DNA from: Actinoallomurus purpureus
Lineage (GTDB): Bacteria; Actinomycetota; Actinomycetes; Streptosporangiales; Streptosporangiaceae
Length of the DNA stretch: 64,000 nt
Direction of reading: 5' to 3'
NCBI RefSeq assembly: GCF_024055795.1
Contig: NZ_JAMXMY010000025.1
Location: 1-64,000, forward strand
Under the pieces are notes generated by a model. That model ran no database searches, was not told where the DNA came from, and saw only the letters and a list, made by a program, of their open reading frames with translations. Made by a program: the position numbers and the translations under genes. Below are positions 9,640-16,791 of the stretch, one piece after another (positions within the stretch are counted from its first letter, which is position 1; every line of letters begins with the position of its first letter).

Positions 9640-10092
9640 ATGCAGGAGATCACGCTACGAAGCCCCGCGTTCGACGACCATGCGGAGATCCCGAAGGAGT
9701 ACTCCCACGAGGCCGGCGACGTCTCACCGCCGCTGCGGTGGTCGGGGGTGCCCGACGAGGCGGTCGAACTCGTTCTCACGTGCGAGGACCCGGACGCCCC
9801 GGTCGGCACGTTCGTCCACTGGCTGCTCGCGGGTATCCCGCCGGAGACGGAGGGCATGGAGGCGGGCGATCCGCCGACCGAGGCGGTCCCGGGACGCAGC
9901 GACTACGGGGGTCTCGGCTACGGCGGCCCGCACCCGCCTCCTGGCGACCGGCCGCACCGGTACGTCTTCCGGCTGATGGCCCTGTCCGAGCCGTCGGGGC
10001 TGACGGCAGGGCTCTCGGCCGGAGACCTGGACGAGGCGATCGAGGACAAGGTCATGACGACCGGAACCCTCGTCGGCGTCCACGGCAGATGA
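9640..10092 (+). CDS. YbhB/YbcL family Raf kinase inhibitor-like protein (PEBP)
   Basis: The 150-residue product is a bacterial phosphatidylethanolamine-binding-fold protein: MQEITLRSPAF at the start, CEDPDAP (ligand-site Asp-Pro-Asp), FVHWLLAGIP and YGGPHPPPGD..H.Y.F are the family hallmarks in order. The biochemical role of bacterial PEBPs is not settled. The ATG at 9640 is favoured over an upstream in-frame start at 9583 because homology begins there; GGAG lies upstream. It is followed by a strong hairpin shared with the convergent tRNA-Pro. Confidence 0.9.
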   Translation: MQEITLRSPAFDDHAEIPKEYSHEAGDVSPPLRWSGVPDEAVELVLTCEDPDAPVGTFVHWLLAGIPPETEGMEAGDPPTEAVPGRSDYGGLGYGGPHPPPGDRPHRYVFRLMALSEPSGLTAGLSAGDLDEAIEDKVMTTGTLVGVHGR

Positions 10093-10160
10093 GGCGCGGC
10101 AAGCCGAACCCGTACGGGAGCGAGGACCTGCCGTGACACCGCACCGGCCGGGGTGACCCG

Positions 10161-10212
10161 GTGACAGAGGAGAACCCCCGAGGCGTGGTGCCCGGGGGTT
10201 CTCCTCTGTCAC
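10161..10212. terminator. bidirectional hairpin between PEBP gene and tRNA-Pro
   Basis: A 20-bp perfect inverted repeat (10161-10180 with 10193-10212, 12-base loop) lies immediately after the 3' end of the minus-strand tRNA-Pro and 69 bases after the plus-strand PEBP gene. It can serve both. Confidence 0.75.
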
Positions 10213-10222
10213 GAACGGAATG

Positions 10223-10296
10223 TCGGGCTGGGGAGATTCGAACTCCCGACCCCTGCGACCCAAACGCAGTGCGCTACCAAGCTGCGCTACAGCCCG
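10223..10296 (-). tRNA. tRNA-Pro (anticodon UGG)
   Basis: On the minus strand the 74 bases fold into a full cloverleaf: acceptor CGGGCTG/CAGCCCG, D arm with GGTAG, anticodon stem CTGCG/CGCAG around loop TTTGGGT (anticodon TGG), T loop TTCGAAT with stem GGGAG/CTCCC, discriminator A. CCA is not encoded. A -10 element TACACT lies 11 bases upstream. Confidence 0.95.
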
Positions 10297-10306
10297 TGCG
10301 TCACCG

Positions 10307-10312
10307 AGTGTA
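10307..10312 (-). promoter_or_regulatory. tRNA-Pro promoter -10 element
   Basis: TACACT on the minus strand ends 11 bases before the mature tRNA 5' end, a typical arrangement for actinobacterial tRNA promoters. No good -35 hexamer is seen. Confidence 0.35.
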
Positions 10313-10463
10313 CCGAAAAGCCGCCGTTCCCGGCTGCCGCGCGATTCTCACGCACAGTGACGGGCTCGCGAACGGCTCATACGACCCGGCGCGCGACCCC
10401 GGCGCTCCGCCGCGAGACGGCCCTGATCTCGAACGAGAATATCGGACTAATACAGATATAACC

Positions 10464-10670
10464 CTAAATTGGAAATGCGTCGGCGGCGTTGGTCGCGACC
10501 TTCTTCGGCACGCAACAAGGGCGGTTCGCCCGGATTGCCACCAGCAGATATTCACGTTGAGTAATCACTTCAGCGCTAAAAGTGATCTTATTAATAGTGC
10601 GATCAATTAATGCGTCCAGCGTGGCCGCAAAGCGGCTCTGGTCAGCTACTCTATTGCACACGTCACACAT
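10464..10670 (-). CDS. possible small ORF in an AT-rich patch
   Basis: A 68-codon frame starts MCDVCNRV, with GGAG about 9 bases before its ATG. Its third codon positions are unusually AT-rich for this genome and nothing in it is recognisable. It is either foreign DNA or a chance frame in the AT-rich island at about 10440-10620. Weak call. Confidence 0.2.
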   Translation of the reverse strand: MCDVCNRVADQSRFAATLDALIDRTINKITFSAEVITQREYLLVAIRANRPCCVPKKVATNAADAFPI

Positions 10671-11143
10671 GACCGGGAGCTCCGGAACCCCGCGCCCGGC
10701 GCGGGTTCAGGACAGTCGGACGTCACTGCGAGTAGCGAAGAGCGGCATCTCAAGGGATACCGAGAGATCATTTTCGAAGCGGCCGGTCGCGACGGGATTC
10801 GCCCGGCACGACGGCGGAGGCCGGGAGAACGCGACCGACGCCCGAGAGGGCCGTACAACAGAAAAAGGCATCAGGGCCGCCCCCATCTCCGACCGGGGAC
10901 TGTTGGCACAGCCGGCGGTAGACGCGGGCGGCCCCCTCCTCCATCGAACCTGCCGGTTTCGGGAACAGACAAGGCTCGCGGGAGTCTATGAAATGGCTAT
11001 TTCACGCGTTTCGCCGCCATTGAGCTGGTCTAACGGCGGTCACGGGTTGCCATCGCGTCCTACCGTACGCCACCGGCGGTTCGCCGGTCGGGGGTTTACC
11101 GCTTCCGGCCCTGACGGGCCGCTCGGGACGATCGGCGGCCACC
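10671..11143. other. non-coding stretch
   Basis: Longer plus-strand frames here lack a ribosome-binding site, family resemblance or coherent composition. No RNA gene was seen. It precedes a membrane-protein gene and should hold its promoter. Confidence 0.35.
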
Positions 11144-11644
11144 ATGGATGACAGGACATCGCCCACGTCGCACCCGGCCAGCGGGCCCTCGCCCACCACA
11201 CGCCACCGGCACGCCCGATCCGGCCCTCGGCGGCAGCGAGGCGTCCTGTACGTCGCCGGCGGGCTCTTCGGGGCGAGCGGCACTGGATGGTGGCTGTCCC
11301 AGGCACGCGACGACGGTCCTCGGATCACCGGTCTCCACGTGCCGCCGTCCGTCGCGCTGTGGGGCCTGGTCGGCCTGGCCGGTTGGGGAGCACTCCTGCT
11401 TCTCGGCGAACTGACGCTGTTCGTCCTGGCGATCGTCAACGTCGCGGATCCCGAGGTGCACGACCGCTGCCGCAACCTCATGATCCTCTGGGGGTACGTC
11501 CTAACGCTGGGCACCTCCCGGCTCTTCTGGAGACTGCCCGCGCAGTTCGCCCAGCTGTTCGCCGACGAGGACACGCCCCGCCCACCCACTCGCGACCGGC
11601 CCGGCGGCCGGCGACGGCGCCGGACACGGCCGCCACAGAGCTGA
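11144..11644 (+). CDS. hypothetical membrane protein
   Basis: The 166-residue product has a basic, Ser/Pro-rich N-terminus (about 1-32), a weakly hydrophobic segment GVLYVAGGLFGASGTGWWL (33-51), a strong membrane region at about 68-100 (VALWGLVGLAGWGALLLLG then ELTLFVLAIVNVA, probably two helices) and a very basic C-terminal tail. I recognise no family. The ATG follows GCCACC with no clear Shine-Dalgarno sequence, so the start is uncertain. It lies directly upstream of tRNA-Gly. Confidence 0.55.
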   Translation: MDDRTSPTSHPASGPSPTTRHRHARSGPRRQRGVLYVAGGLFGASGTGWWLSQARDDGPRITGLHVPPSVALWGLVGLAGWGALLLLGELTLFVLAIVNVADPEVHDRCRNLMILWGYVLTLGTSRLFWRLPAQFAQLFADEDTPRPPTRDRPGGRRRRRTRPPQS

Positions 11645-11764
11645 GACCTTCCCCGGGCCGTGCGCGCGATCACCGTCCATGCGTGCACGATCCGGGCGTG
11701 GGAACCGGTACGCTACGCGAGGGACGTTGTGGGATGGGCGCTCGTCCGCTCGTCTCCTGCGCAC

Positions 11765-11835
11765 GCGGGCGTAGCTCAATGGTAGAGCCCCAGTCTTCCA
11801 AACTGGCTACGCGGGTTCGATTCCCGTCGCCCGCT
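11765..11835 (+). tRNA. tRNA-Gly (anticodon UCC), integration site of the element
   Basis: Cloverleaf: acceptor GCGGGCG/CGCCCGC, D arm GCTCAATGGTAGAGC, anticodon stem CCAGT/ACTGG around loop CTTCCAA (anticodon TCC), T arm GCGGG-TTCGATT-CCCGT, discriminator T, with CCA encoded at 11836-11838. The 3' half (from 11794) is repeated perfectly at 15744, marking this tRNA as the attachment site of the integrated element. Confidence 0.96.
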
Positions 11836-11845
11836 CCAACCACAA
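11794..11845 (+). repeat. attL: 52-bp repeat inside tRNA-Gly
   Basis: Identical to 15744-15795. It starts in the anticodon loop and runs through the tRNA 3' end, CCA and a few flanking bases. Past the 52 bp the similarity continues, with a 1-base indel, through the tRNA terminator hairpin. Confidence 0.92.
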
Positions 11846-11883
11846 AGGCCCAGGTCATCCGGCATTCCGGGACCTGGGCCTTT
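11844..11883 (+). terminator. tRNA-Gly terminator hairpin
   Basis: AAAGGCCCAGGTC (11844-11856) pairs perfectly with GACCTGGGCCTTT (11871-11883) around a 14-base loop and ends in T residues. A slightly diverged copy follows attR at 15794-15834. Confidence 0.75.
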
Positions 11884-11948
11884 CGAACACCTGGGGGCCA
11901 TTCTCGGCTCCGTGCCACAAACGTGCCACAGAGCGCCACGACCGTTGA

Positions 11949-13045
11949 TCACATCCCGCGAACGGTCTTGAACGCCTCACCGAGCGCCTGGGCGACGACC
12001 TTGTCTCGATCACGGGTCGCGTGCTGGTAGATGAGCGCCGCACGCGGGGAGGCATGGCCCATACGGGTCACCAACTCCTTGAGGCTTGCGCCCGTGCTGG
12101 CGGCCAACGTGTTGCCGACGTGCCAGAGATCATGAAAGTGCAGGTCAGGTAGGCCAATCTGGGCACGGGCCTTGTTCCAGATGCGCCGGAAGCCGGAACG
12201 CCGCAACGGTCCCCCGCGTGGTCCGACGAACACCCTGCCTTCCGGTCCGAACTCGGCAAAGGTGTCAAGGTGCGCTTGCAGGTCCGGGATGGTCTCGGCG
12301 GGGATCGCCACCGTCCGGCGTCCGGCCCGAGACTTGGGCGTGTCCTCCATGAGCTTGCCGCCGTCGAGTTCGGCGACGGCCCCGGCGATCCGGACCACTC
12401 CCTCCCCGATCGAGCTGGCCACGACGAAGGCCGGCCAACTCGCCCCAGCGGAGACTGGCGAAGGTCCCCAGAAGCACGAGCGCCCGGTACCGCTCGGGAA
12501 TGACCCCCATGATCTCGGCCACCTTGGCGAGCGGGATCATCTCCCGTTCGGGCGTATCCGGCGTTCCCGCGCCCTTGATCCGGCAGGGATTACGGCGGAT
12601 CAACTCATCGTCCACAGCCGTACTCAGAATCGACTTGAGGAGCTGGTTAGCCTTGGCGACAGTGGACTGTCCGACCTCGCCAAGCCGTTCCTTGCGCCAC
12701 CGACGTACATCCGGCTCCTTGATGTCCCTCAGGGAGTAACCGCCAAAGGTCGGGAGAAGGTGGTTGCGGAGCAGGCCCCGATACAGGTCCTCGGTGCGCG
12801 GCTTGAGCACGCGATCATCAATCCACTGAGTGGCAAAACTCGAAGGTGACCTTTCCGGCGTTCGGGTTGATCCAGTCCCCGCGATGGATCTCAGCCTCCT
12901 TCAGCACGAGCCACCGATCAGCGTCGCGCTTCGTCTCGAACGGTCTTGGTGCGGCGTACAGGACACCGTCAGGTCCTCGGTAGCGCGCTTGGAAGCGCCC
13001 GGACGGGAGCTTGCGTATGGTTCCGAACCGGCGTCGCTGAGTCAT
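11949..13045 (-). pseudogene. int: tyrosine-recombinase integrase, frameshifted and catalytically damaged
   Basis: Three consecutive frames together make one AICE-type integrase. The N-terminal SAM-like piece (12818-13045) is joined to the core-binding and early catalytic part (from about 12835 to 12410) by a frameshift in the run at 12835-12838; in the right frame this reads FATQWIDDRVLKPRTEDLY. A second frameshift lies at about 12402-12412. The first Arg (SLRWGEL) and the final Tyr (LIYQHA) are present, but the H-x-x-R box reads HDLWH: the second catalytic Arg is Trp (TGG for CGG). Its start overlaps the xis stop (TGATG). Confidence 0.9.
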
Positions 13046-13260
13046 CAGGCCGCACCCCTGCCGAGTTGCACCGGTTCGACGACACCGGCAGCGACGAAGG
13101 CAGCGACAGCTGATTCAGGTACACGGACCTTCCGCCCGAGACGGACGAAGGTGATCCGCCGCTCCTCGATGGGTCGGCGAGGGAAACGCTCAGAGGTGTT
13201 GAGCAGTTCGGCGACCTCAGCCACAGTAAGCAGCCGATCTCGCGTGGGGTCGATCTTCAC
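13045..13260 (-). CDS. xis: excisionase / helix-turn-helix DNA-binding protein
   Basis: The 71-residue product matches the excise-type winged HTH found directly upstream of AICE integrases: LLTVAEVAELLNTSERF, then PRRPIEERRITFVRLGRKVRVPESAV. It would bind attachment sites and steer the integrase toward excision. GTG at 13260 has GAGGAG about 11 bases upstream, and the stop overlaps the int ATG. The Pro in RRPIEE sits where Leu is usual, which may weaken a helix. The frame is intact although its partner integrase is broken. Confidence 0.75.
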   Translation of the reverse strand: MKIDPTRDRLLTVAEVAELLNTSERFPRRPIEERRITFVRLGRKVRVPESAVAAFVAAGVVEPVQLGRGAA

Positions 13261-13407
13261 GCGTGTGGGTTCTCCTCACGGGTCAGGGCATACGGGCGTC
13301 CTTTCGTCGAGGGCGTGAGCTGCTGGCAGATCTCACGTCCGGCCTGCCGTGTTCTCCCGCGATGTCAGCGGCGGCGTTTGGCCTGGTGTCTTCTCACCGG
13401 TAGTGAG

Positions 13408-14180
13408 TCATGCAGCGTGCAGGGCGTCATCCTCGGTGGCGTCGAGGTGGACGAGTTCTTCACGGCCGGTCTCGCGCCATTGGCGGGCTTGGTCGGCTGC
13501 GGTGTTGGCAAGAAGGGCGTCTCCGGTGGTTTTCCAGCCGGTCCCGGCATAAGCGAGCCGACTGACGATCAGGGTTGTTTCGGTGTCAACGTCGTCTTGA
13601 CGGTCAAAGCGGTCTTGGTCGTAGTCCGGGCCTTGTGGGCCTCGGTACGGCGGTAGATGACGCGTGCGTCCCGGAGGGCAGCGAAGGTGACCGAGTAGCG
13701 ACGGGCCTTGGTGAGGAAGTGACCGCCGAACCCGAGCATGTGAGCCCACCGGCGCAGGGACTCCCAATGCTCACCAAGGTCCCAGGCTGCTTGCACCAGG
13801 CGTTCGGTGTGGGTGCCGTTGGGGTCGGCGTACAGACGGATGATGGAGGGATCAAGGCGGCGGGAACTGTGACCGGTGACCTCAGTGCCCTTAGTCGAGT
13901 ACTTGGCCAGATAGCCCGCGACCATGGCGTCAGTGACGGTGCCATCGCCCGTAAGGGTGATGGGGCGGACGTCCAAGGCCTTATTCGGGTCACCCCAAGC
14001 GATAGGCCAGCCGTCGGGATGCTCGGGGTGCGGATCGGTGACGTAGCCGATTGACGCGGCGGCGTACCGGACGGCCTCATCGAGATCGGCGACGGTGAGG
14101 CCGGGGGGTGGCGGGATGATGCGGCTCTTGTCGTCGGAGTCGACGCCGAGCGCTCGGCGACTCCGGCCAGATGCTGTCCC
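13408..14180 (-). pseudogene. RepSA-type replication initiator, frameshifted and truncated
   Basis: In one frame the minus strand encodes PPPPGLTVADLDEAVRYAAA and then ALDVRPITLTGDG...MVAGYLAKYSTKGTE, the hallmark of pSAM2-type replication initiators. This continues to DARVIYRRTEAHK, after which the homologous reading shifts frame (about 13625-13645) to DQDRFDRQDDVDTETTLIV...TGWKTTGDALLANTAADQAR and stops at 13408. The upstream half expected in the family, including the N-terminal catalytic region, is missing beyond about 14180. It cannot make a functional initiator. Confidence 0.82.
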
Positions 14181-14329
14181 TCAAGTCAATCGGTGTAACC
14201 GGGTTTCCTGCGGTGGCCGATACACGGTGTTCACGGACAATCACTTGTGCGTGCGCTAAACGGCACGCGAAACACACAGCCAAAAACCCGAACAGTCGGC
14301 CACACACCGACTACCATCAGGAGGAAGAC

Positions 14330-14515
14330 ATGGCGCAACGCGAACGCGAAGATGAATGGCGAGTTCCCTCCCCTGGCCTCCCGCAGCAGGCCGCCAACCT
14401 CAGCGACGCCATCGCGAACGGGTGCGTAACCCCCGAGGGGGCGGTCCGTTCGCTCGCCGAGGGGAACGGTATCTCGGAGAGCGAGGCGAAGGGCCTCATC
14501 GAGAACGCCAGCTAG
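14330..14515 (+). CDS. small acidic protein of unknown function within the element
   Basis: The 61-residue product (MAQREREDEWRVPSPG...) has an excellent ribosome-binding site (AGGAGGAAGAC before ATG) and a downstream hairpin, so it looks like a real, expressed gene. The C-terminal half, LSDAIANGCVTPEGAVRSLA followed by EGNGISESEAKGLIENAS, is predicted as two or three helices and resembles a small helical repeat. I recognise no family. It is the only clearly intact gene on the plus strand of the element and is divergent from the dead rep. Confidence 0.65.
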   Translation: MAQREREDEWRVPSPGLPQQAANLSDAIANGCVTPEGAVRSLAEGNGISESEAKGLIENAS

Positions 14516-14565
14516 TCCTGATCGCTGAACAGGTCACGGCCCTGGCCGGCTGGTGACCAACGGCT

Positions 14566-14595
14566 CCCGGTCCCTCGCTCAGGTGAGGGGCCGGG
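14566..14595 (+). terminator. terminator after the small element ORF
   Basis: CCCGGTCCCTC (14566-14576) pairs with GAGGGGCCGGG (14585-14595), one G-U pair, 8-base loop, 51 bases after the stop at 14515. Confidence 0.55.
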
Positions 14596-14718
14596 ATCTT
14601 TGATTCCGGTGAGGGCATAAGAACTAGACACCGGTGACCGCCCTCGCGTCGGCGAACAGTGTGGTGATATGGCAGGATAAGCGAACCTCGATCCGGTCAA
14701 ACGGAAAGGGGATTCGGC

Positions 14719-15285
14719 ATGGTAAGACGTGTTGCGATGATGGCGGGGGCCATTGTTGTCGCGAGTGTCGCGAGTGTCGCGTTGACGGGTACGTCGGCGA
14801 CGGCACAGGCCGCCAATGGGCAGGGCGGCAGGGCCGTCGTCAGCTCCACACGGACGCGACTGGCCGCCGCAGTGAGCCGGATGACGCTGCTGCGGCTCAT
14901 CCGTGCGATGCCCGACCCGGCATCGGGCGGGCCGGTGCGGGTGCTGGGTGTCGATGACTTCGCCCTGCGCCGCGGTCACGTCTACGGCACCGTGCTGATC
15001 GACATCACGACCAGCCGGCGCGATCATTGTGCTGGGCGTTCTTGTCTTGAACCTCACGGGGTCGAGGGAGCCCAGCTCGACGGTGCGCTGCCTCGCGGGG
15101 TTGGCCCTGCTCATCGGTATGTACGTGCTGCTTCCTACGCTCCGGGGGCGGCGCGTATACAGGATGGTCGCCTCGCAGGGGAAATTCCAGGCCATCGTGG
15201 ACGACAGCGGGGTGCGGGTGACCTCACGGGATACCGAAACGAGGTACCAGTGGCCGATGCTCACCCGGTATGCAGAGACGGATGA
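14719..15285 (+). pseudogene. chimeric ORF: signal peptide, ISL3 transposase scrap, out-of-frame tail
   Basis: The 188-codon frame is a genetic patchwork. Residues 1-33 ([16 protein letters not shown]...ATAQAAN) are a secretion signal with GGGGA before the ATG. Residues about 44-101 are an internal slice of an ISL3-family transposase, including [20 protein letters not shown] with catalytic-core Asp residues. From about 15020 onward the frame reads out of phase through a YcxB-like gene fragment whose own frame is 15029-15415. Any protein made would be secreted junk; the frame is best treated as debris of successive insertions. Confidence 0.7.
14845..15018 (+). mobile_element. ISL3-family transposase internal fragment
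   Basis: About 58 codons encode the [15 protein letters not shown]...[21 protein letters not shown] segment typical of ISL3 (IS204/IS1001/IS1096/IS1165) transposases. Both ends of the gene and any terminal repeats are missing. Confidence 0.75.
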
Positions 15286-15415
15286 GCTGTTCGTCCTGAT
15301 GACGCCCGACAAGCACGGCATCGGCTTCGTCGTCCTTCCCAAGCGCGGCGCCGCAACACCGGCGGACCTCGACCGATTGCAAGCCGTCCTCGACCGGAAC
15401 TCCACCCGAGCCTGA
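15029..15415 (+). pseudogene. YcxB-like protein, N-terminus replaced
   Basis: The 128-codon frame carries a membrane stretch ([18 protein letters not shown]) followed by a soluble domain: [38 protein letters not shown]...VVLPKRGA, the pattern of the YcxB C-terminal domain. The usual N-terminal cytosolic strand region and first transmembrane helix (about 50-60 residues) are missing where the transposase fragment adjoins, and no ribosome-binding site precedes the first GTG. The gene was probably cut by the ISL3 insertion and later deletion. Confidence 0.6.
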
Positions 15416-15743
15416 CCCAGAGGAATCCGGCCTAGATCGAACACGCCTCCGGCGGGGGCTCAAAGAGGCCGACTGGTCATGCCGGGTTAGTCGAGCGTGA
15501 CACTGGGGGCTCCACCGCCCCCACGCCCCCGCGAGCCGGAGTACTCGCCCGCGCGCTCCTGTCTGTCACCACATCTCACCGCTCGCGCGGACGAGCACTC
15601 CGGGCCGATGCCGCCCGCCGCCATAAGCGTGCCCGCTGCGTGCCCGTCAGGATGGTGATCATGGAGGACTCACGGCGAGTCGCGGGCATCGTATGCAACG
15701 CGCTGAGCTGGGTCGGAGCAGTTCACAAGATCGCGGTCCGAAA
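15416..15743. other. non-coding right end of the element
   Basis: No supported ORF or RNA. It contains a GC-rich run of C residues at about 15505-15535 and precedes attR. Confidence 0.4.
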
Positions 15744-15795
15744 TCTTCCAAACTGGCTACGCGGGTTCGATTCCCGTCGCCCGCTCCAACCACAA
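15744..15795 (+). repeat. attR: 52-bp copy of the tRNA-Gly 3' end
   Basis: Perfect copy of 11794-11845. The sequence upstream (GATCGCGGTCCGAAA) does not form the 5' half of a tRNA, so this is an attachment-site scar, not a second tRNA gene. A diverged copy of the tRNA terminator follows directly. Confidence 0.92.
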
Positions 15796-15898
15796 GGCCC
15801 AGGTCATCCGGCATTCCGGAGCCTGGGCCTTTGATCTTCGTCAAGTCTTCTTGAGCCTTCGTGCCAGATCCGTGCCAGATTAAGACAAGCTCAAGAAA

Positions 15899-15930
15899 GG
15901 CCCCTTCCCCGAGGCTTCGGGGAAGGGGCC
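15899..15930 (-). terminator. terminator of the repeat-peptide gene
   Basis: GGCCCCTTCCCCGA (15899-15912) pairs perfectly with TCGGGGAAGGGGCC (15917-15930), 4-base loop. It lies 38 bases after the minus-strand stop at 15968 and is followed on the minus strand by CTTTCTTGAGCTTGTCTT, a T-rich tract. Confidence 0.7.
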
Positions 15931-15967
15931 AGCGGGTCATAGTCGACCCTTTAGCAGCTCTGCCGAG

Positions 15968-16123
15968 CTACGACAGCGGGAACTCGACGATCCCGCCGTC
16001 AGTCTCGACCAGCACGGACTTGCTGGTCTCGGTGGTGTTGGTCGCGGTGGAGCCCAGCGGGAACTCGACGATCCCGTCATCGGTCTCGACCAGCACGTGC
16101 TGCGAGGTGTCCTTGTTGGACAT
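15968..16123 (-). CDS. 51-residue peptide made of two near-identical 16-residue repeats
   Basis: On the minus strand GAAGGAGTAACTC precedes ATG at 16123. The product starts MSNKDTSQ, then has two units, HVLVETDDGIVEFPLGS (9-25) and SVLVETDGGIVEFPLS (36-51), joined by a Thr/Asn-rich linker (TATNTTETSK). It is strongly acidic, has no signal peptide and no Cys. Each unit looks like a beta-hairpin (strand, Asp-Gly turn, strand). The perfect ribosome-binding site and downstream terminator argue that it is expressed. I recognise no family; a modified-peptide precursor, a signalling peptide or a small structural protein are all possible. It lies 173 bases outside attR. Confidence 0.75.
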   Translation of the reverse strand: MSNKDTSQHVLVETDDGIVEFPLGSTATNTTETSKSVLVETDGGIVEFPLS

Positions 16124-16554
16124 GAGTTACTCCTTCATCAGTTGTCCGTGGATACACGTGTGGGGGTCTAGACACCCGCCACGGCAACGACTGTCTGCGG
16201 CATTCGTTGGAAGGCAACCCGCGAGAAGCGGCTAAGCCGCTGGTCGTGTTCCCGACGGGCCGCCCGTGCTGTCCGGCGATGGCAGGGTGAGCCTCCCTTC
16301 GAGCCGCAGCACCTGCCGGCATGCCTCCGTCGGGGGCGCTCCGGCTCGGGTATGGCCCCACCCGCACGCGGCGGGAGGTCTGAAAGTGGTTGAGGTGGAA
16401 GCCGGGTTATCCAAGCGGCCAGAACCGTGCGCGAGGCGCCCGCGTACGATGCGCGTTCGTGGGCCGTCCTCTCACTCTCCCGGCAGCGTCGCAACGCAGG
16501 TCACGAACGTATCTGGGGCGAAATGCGATACTGCCCTCACAGCCGCCCGTCACT
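16124..16554. other. non-coding stretch upstream of the repeat-peptide gene
   Basis: Frames here are Arg/Pro-rich shadows with no ribosome-binding sites. The minus-strand promoter of the peptide gene should lie in 16130-16250, but I cannot assign hexamers with confidence. Confidence 0.4.
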
Positions 16555-16791
16555 TCAGGGATACGATCCGGCGCCTAAGGTCCACCGGGCCCCCTGCCGT
16601 GGTGCCGGCCAGGGCCAGACGTGAGCTTTGATGACCGCTTGGGTCAACTGCTCCGGGTCAGCGGCCTCGACGAGCCGCCACCCGCCCGAGATCGGCACGG
16701 CTGCCCACCAGACCCCGGTCCGGTGACCGAACCAGAACACCAATCCAGGGAATCGCCGCCTCAACACCCTGGTGGCTTCGGAGGCCATCAC
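16555..16791 (-). CDS. small conserved actinobacterial protein, coupled to its upstream neighbour
   Basis: The 78-residue product has a Trp/Phe-rich core (LRRRFPGLVFWFGHRTGVWWAA then VPISGGWRLVEA) followed by an amphipathic helix (ADPEQLTQAVIKA). The pattern resembles small proteins often found next to HTH/TPR regulators in actinomycetes; function unknown. GTG at 16791 (or ATG at 16788) overlaps the stop of the upstream gene, so the two are translationally coupled and probably work together. It has no signal peptide. Confidence 0.65.
   Translation of the reverse strand: MMASEATRVLRRRFPGLVFWFGHRTGVWWAAVPISGGWRLVEAADPEQLTQAVIKAHVWPWPAPRQGARWTLGAGSYP

Larger units (their letters stand above)
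11794..15795. mobile_element. decayed actinomycete integrative element (AICE remnant) in tRNA-Gly
   Basis: About 4.0 kb bounded by a perfect 52-bp direct repeat of the tRNA-Gly 3' end. The minus-strand order rep-xis-int, with int next to the attachment site, is that of pSAM2-type AICEs. The integrase carries two frameshifts and lacks a catalytic Arg, rep is frameshifted and 5'-truncated, and no FtsK-type transfer gene, spread gene or regulator remains, so it should be unable to move by itself. A small intact ORF, an ISL3 transposase scrap and a YcxB-like fragment fill the right part. Confidence 0.88.

Noticed and set aside
11670-11939. ORF with GAGDGNRTRVASLE across tRNA-Gly
   Set aside because: A common annotation artefact produced by translating the antisense of this tRNA; the same frame appears at the attR copy (15659-15940).
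14171-14329. upstream start of the small element gene
   Set aside because: The extension lacks a ribosome-binding site and coding character; ATG 14330 has AGGAGG correctly spaced.
15744-15815. second tRNA-Gly gene
   Set aside because: Only the 3' half of the tRNA is present; the 5' acceptor, D arm and half of the anticodon stem are missing, so it is the attR repeat.
16395-16470. possible tRNA-like sequence on the minus strand (GGTTCTGGCCGCTTGGATAACC)
   Set aside because: No complete cloverleaf or T-loop could be drawn.
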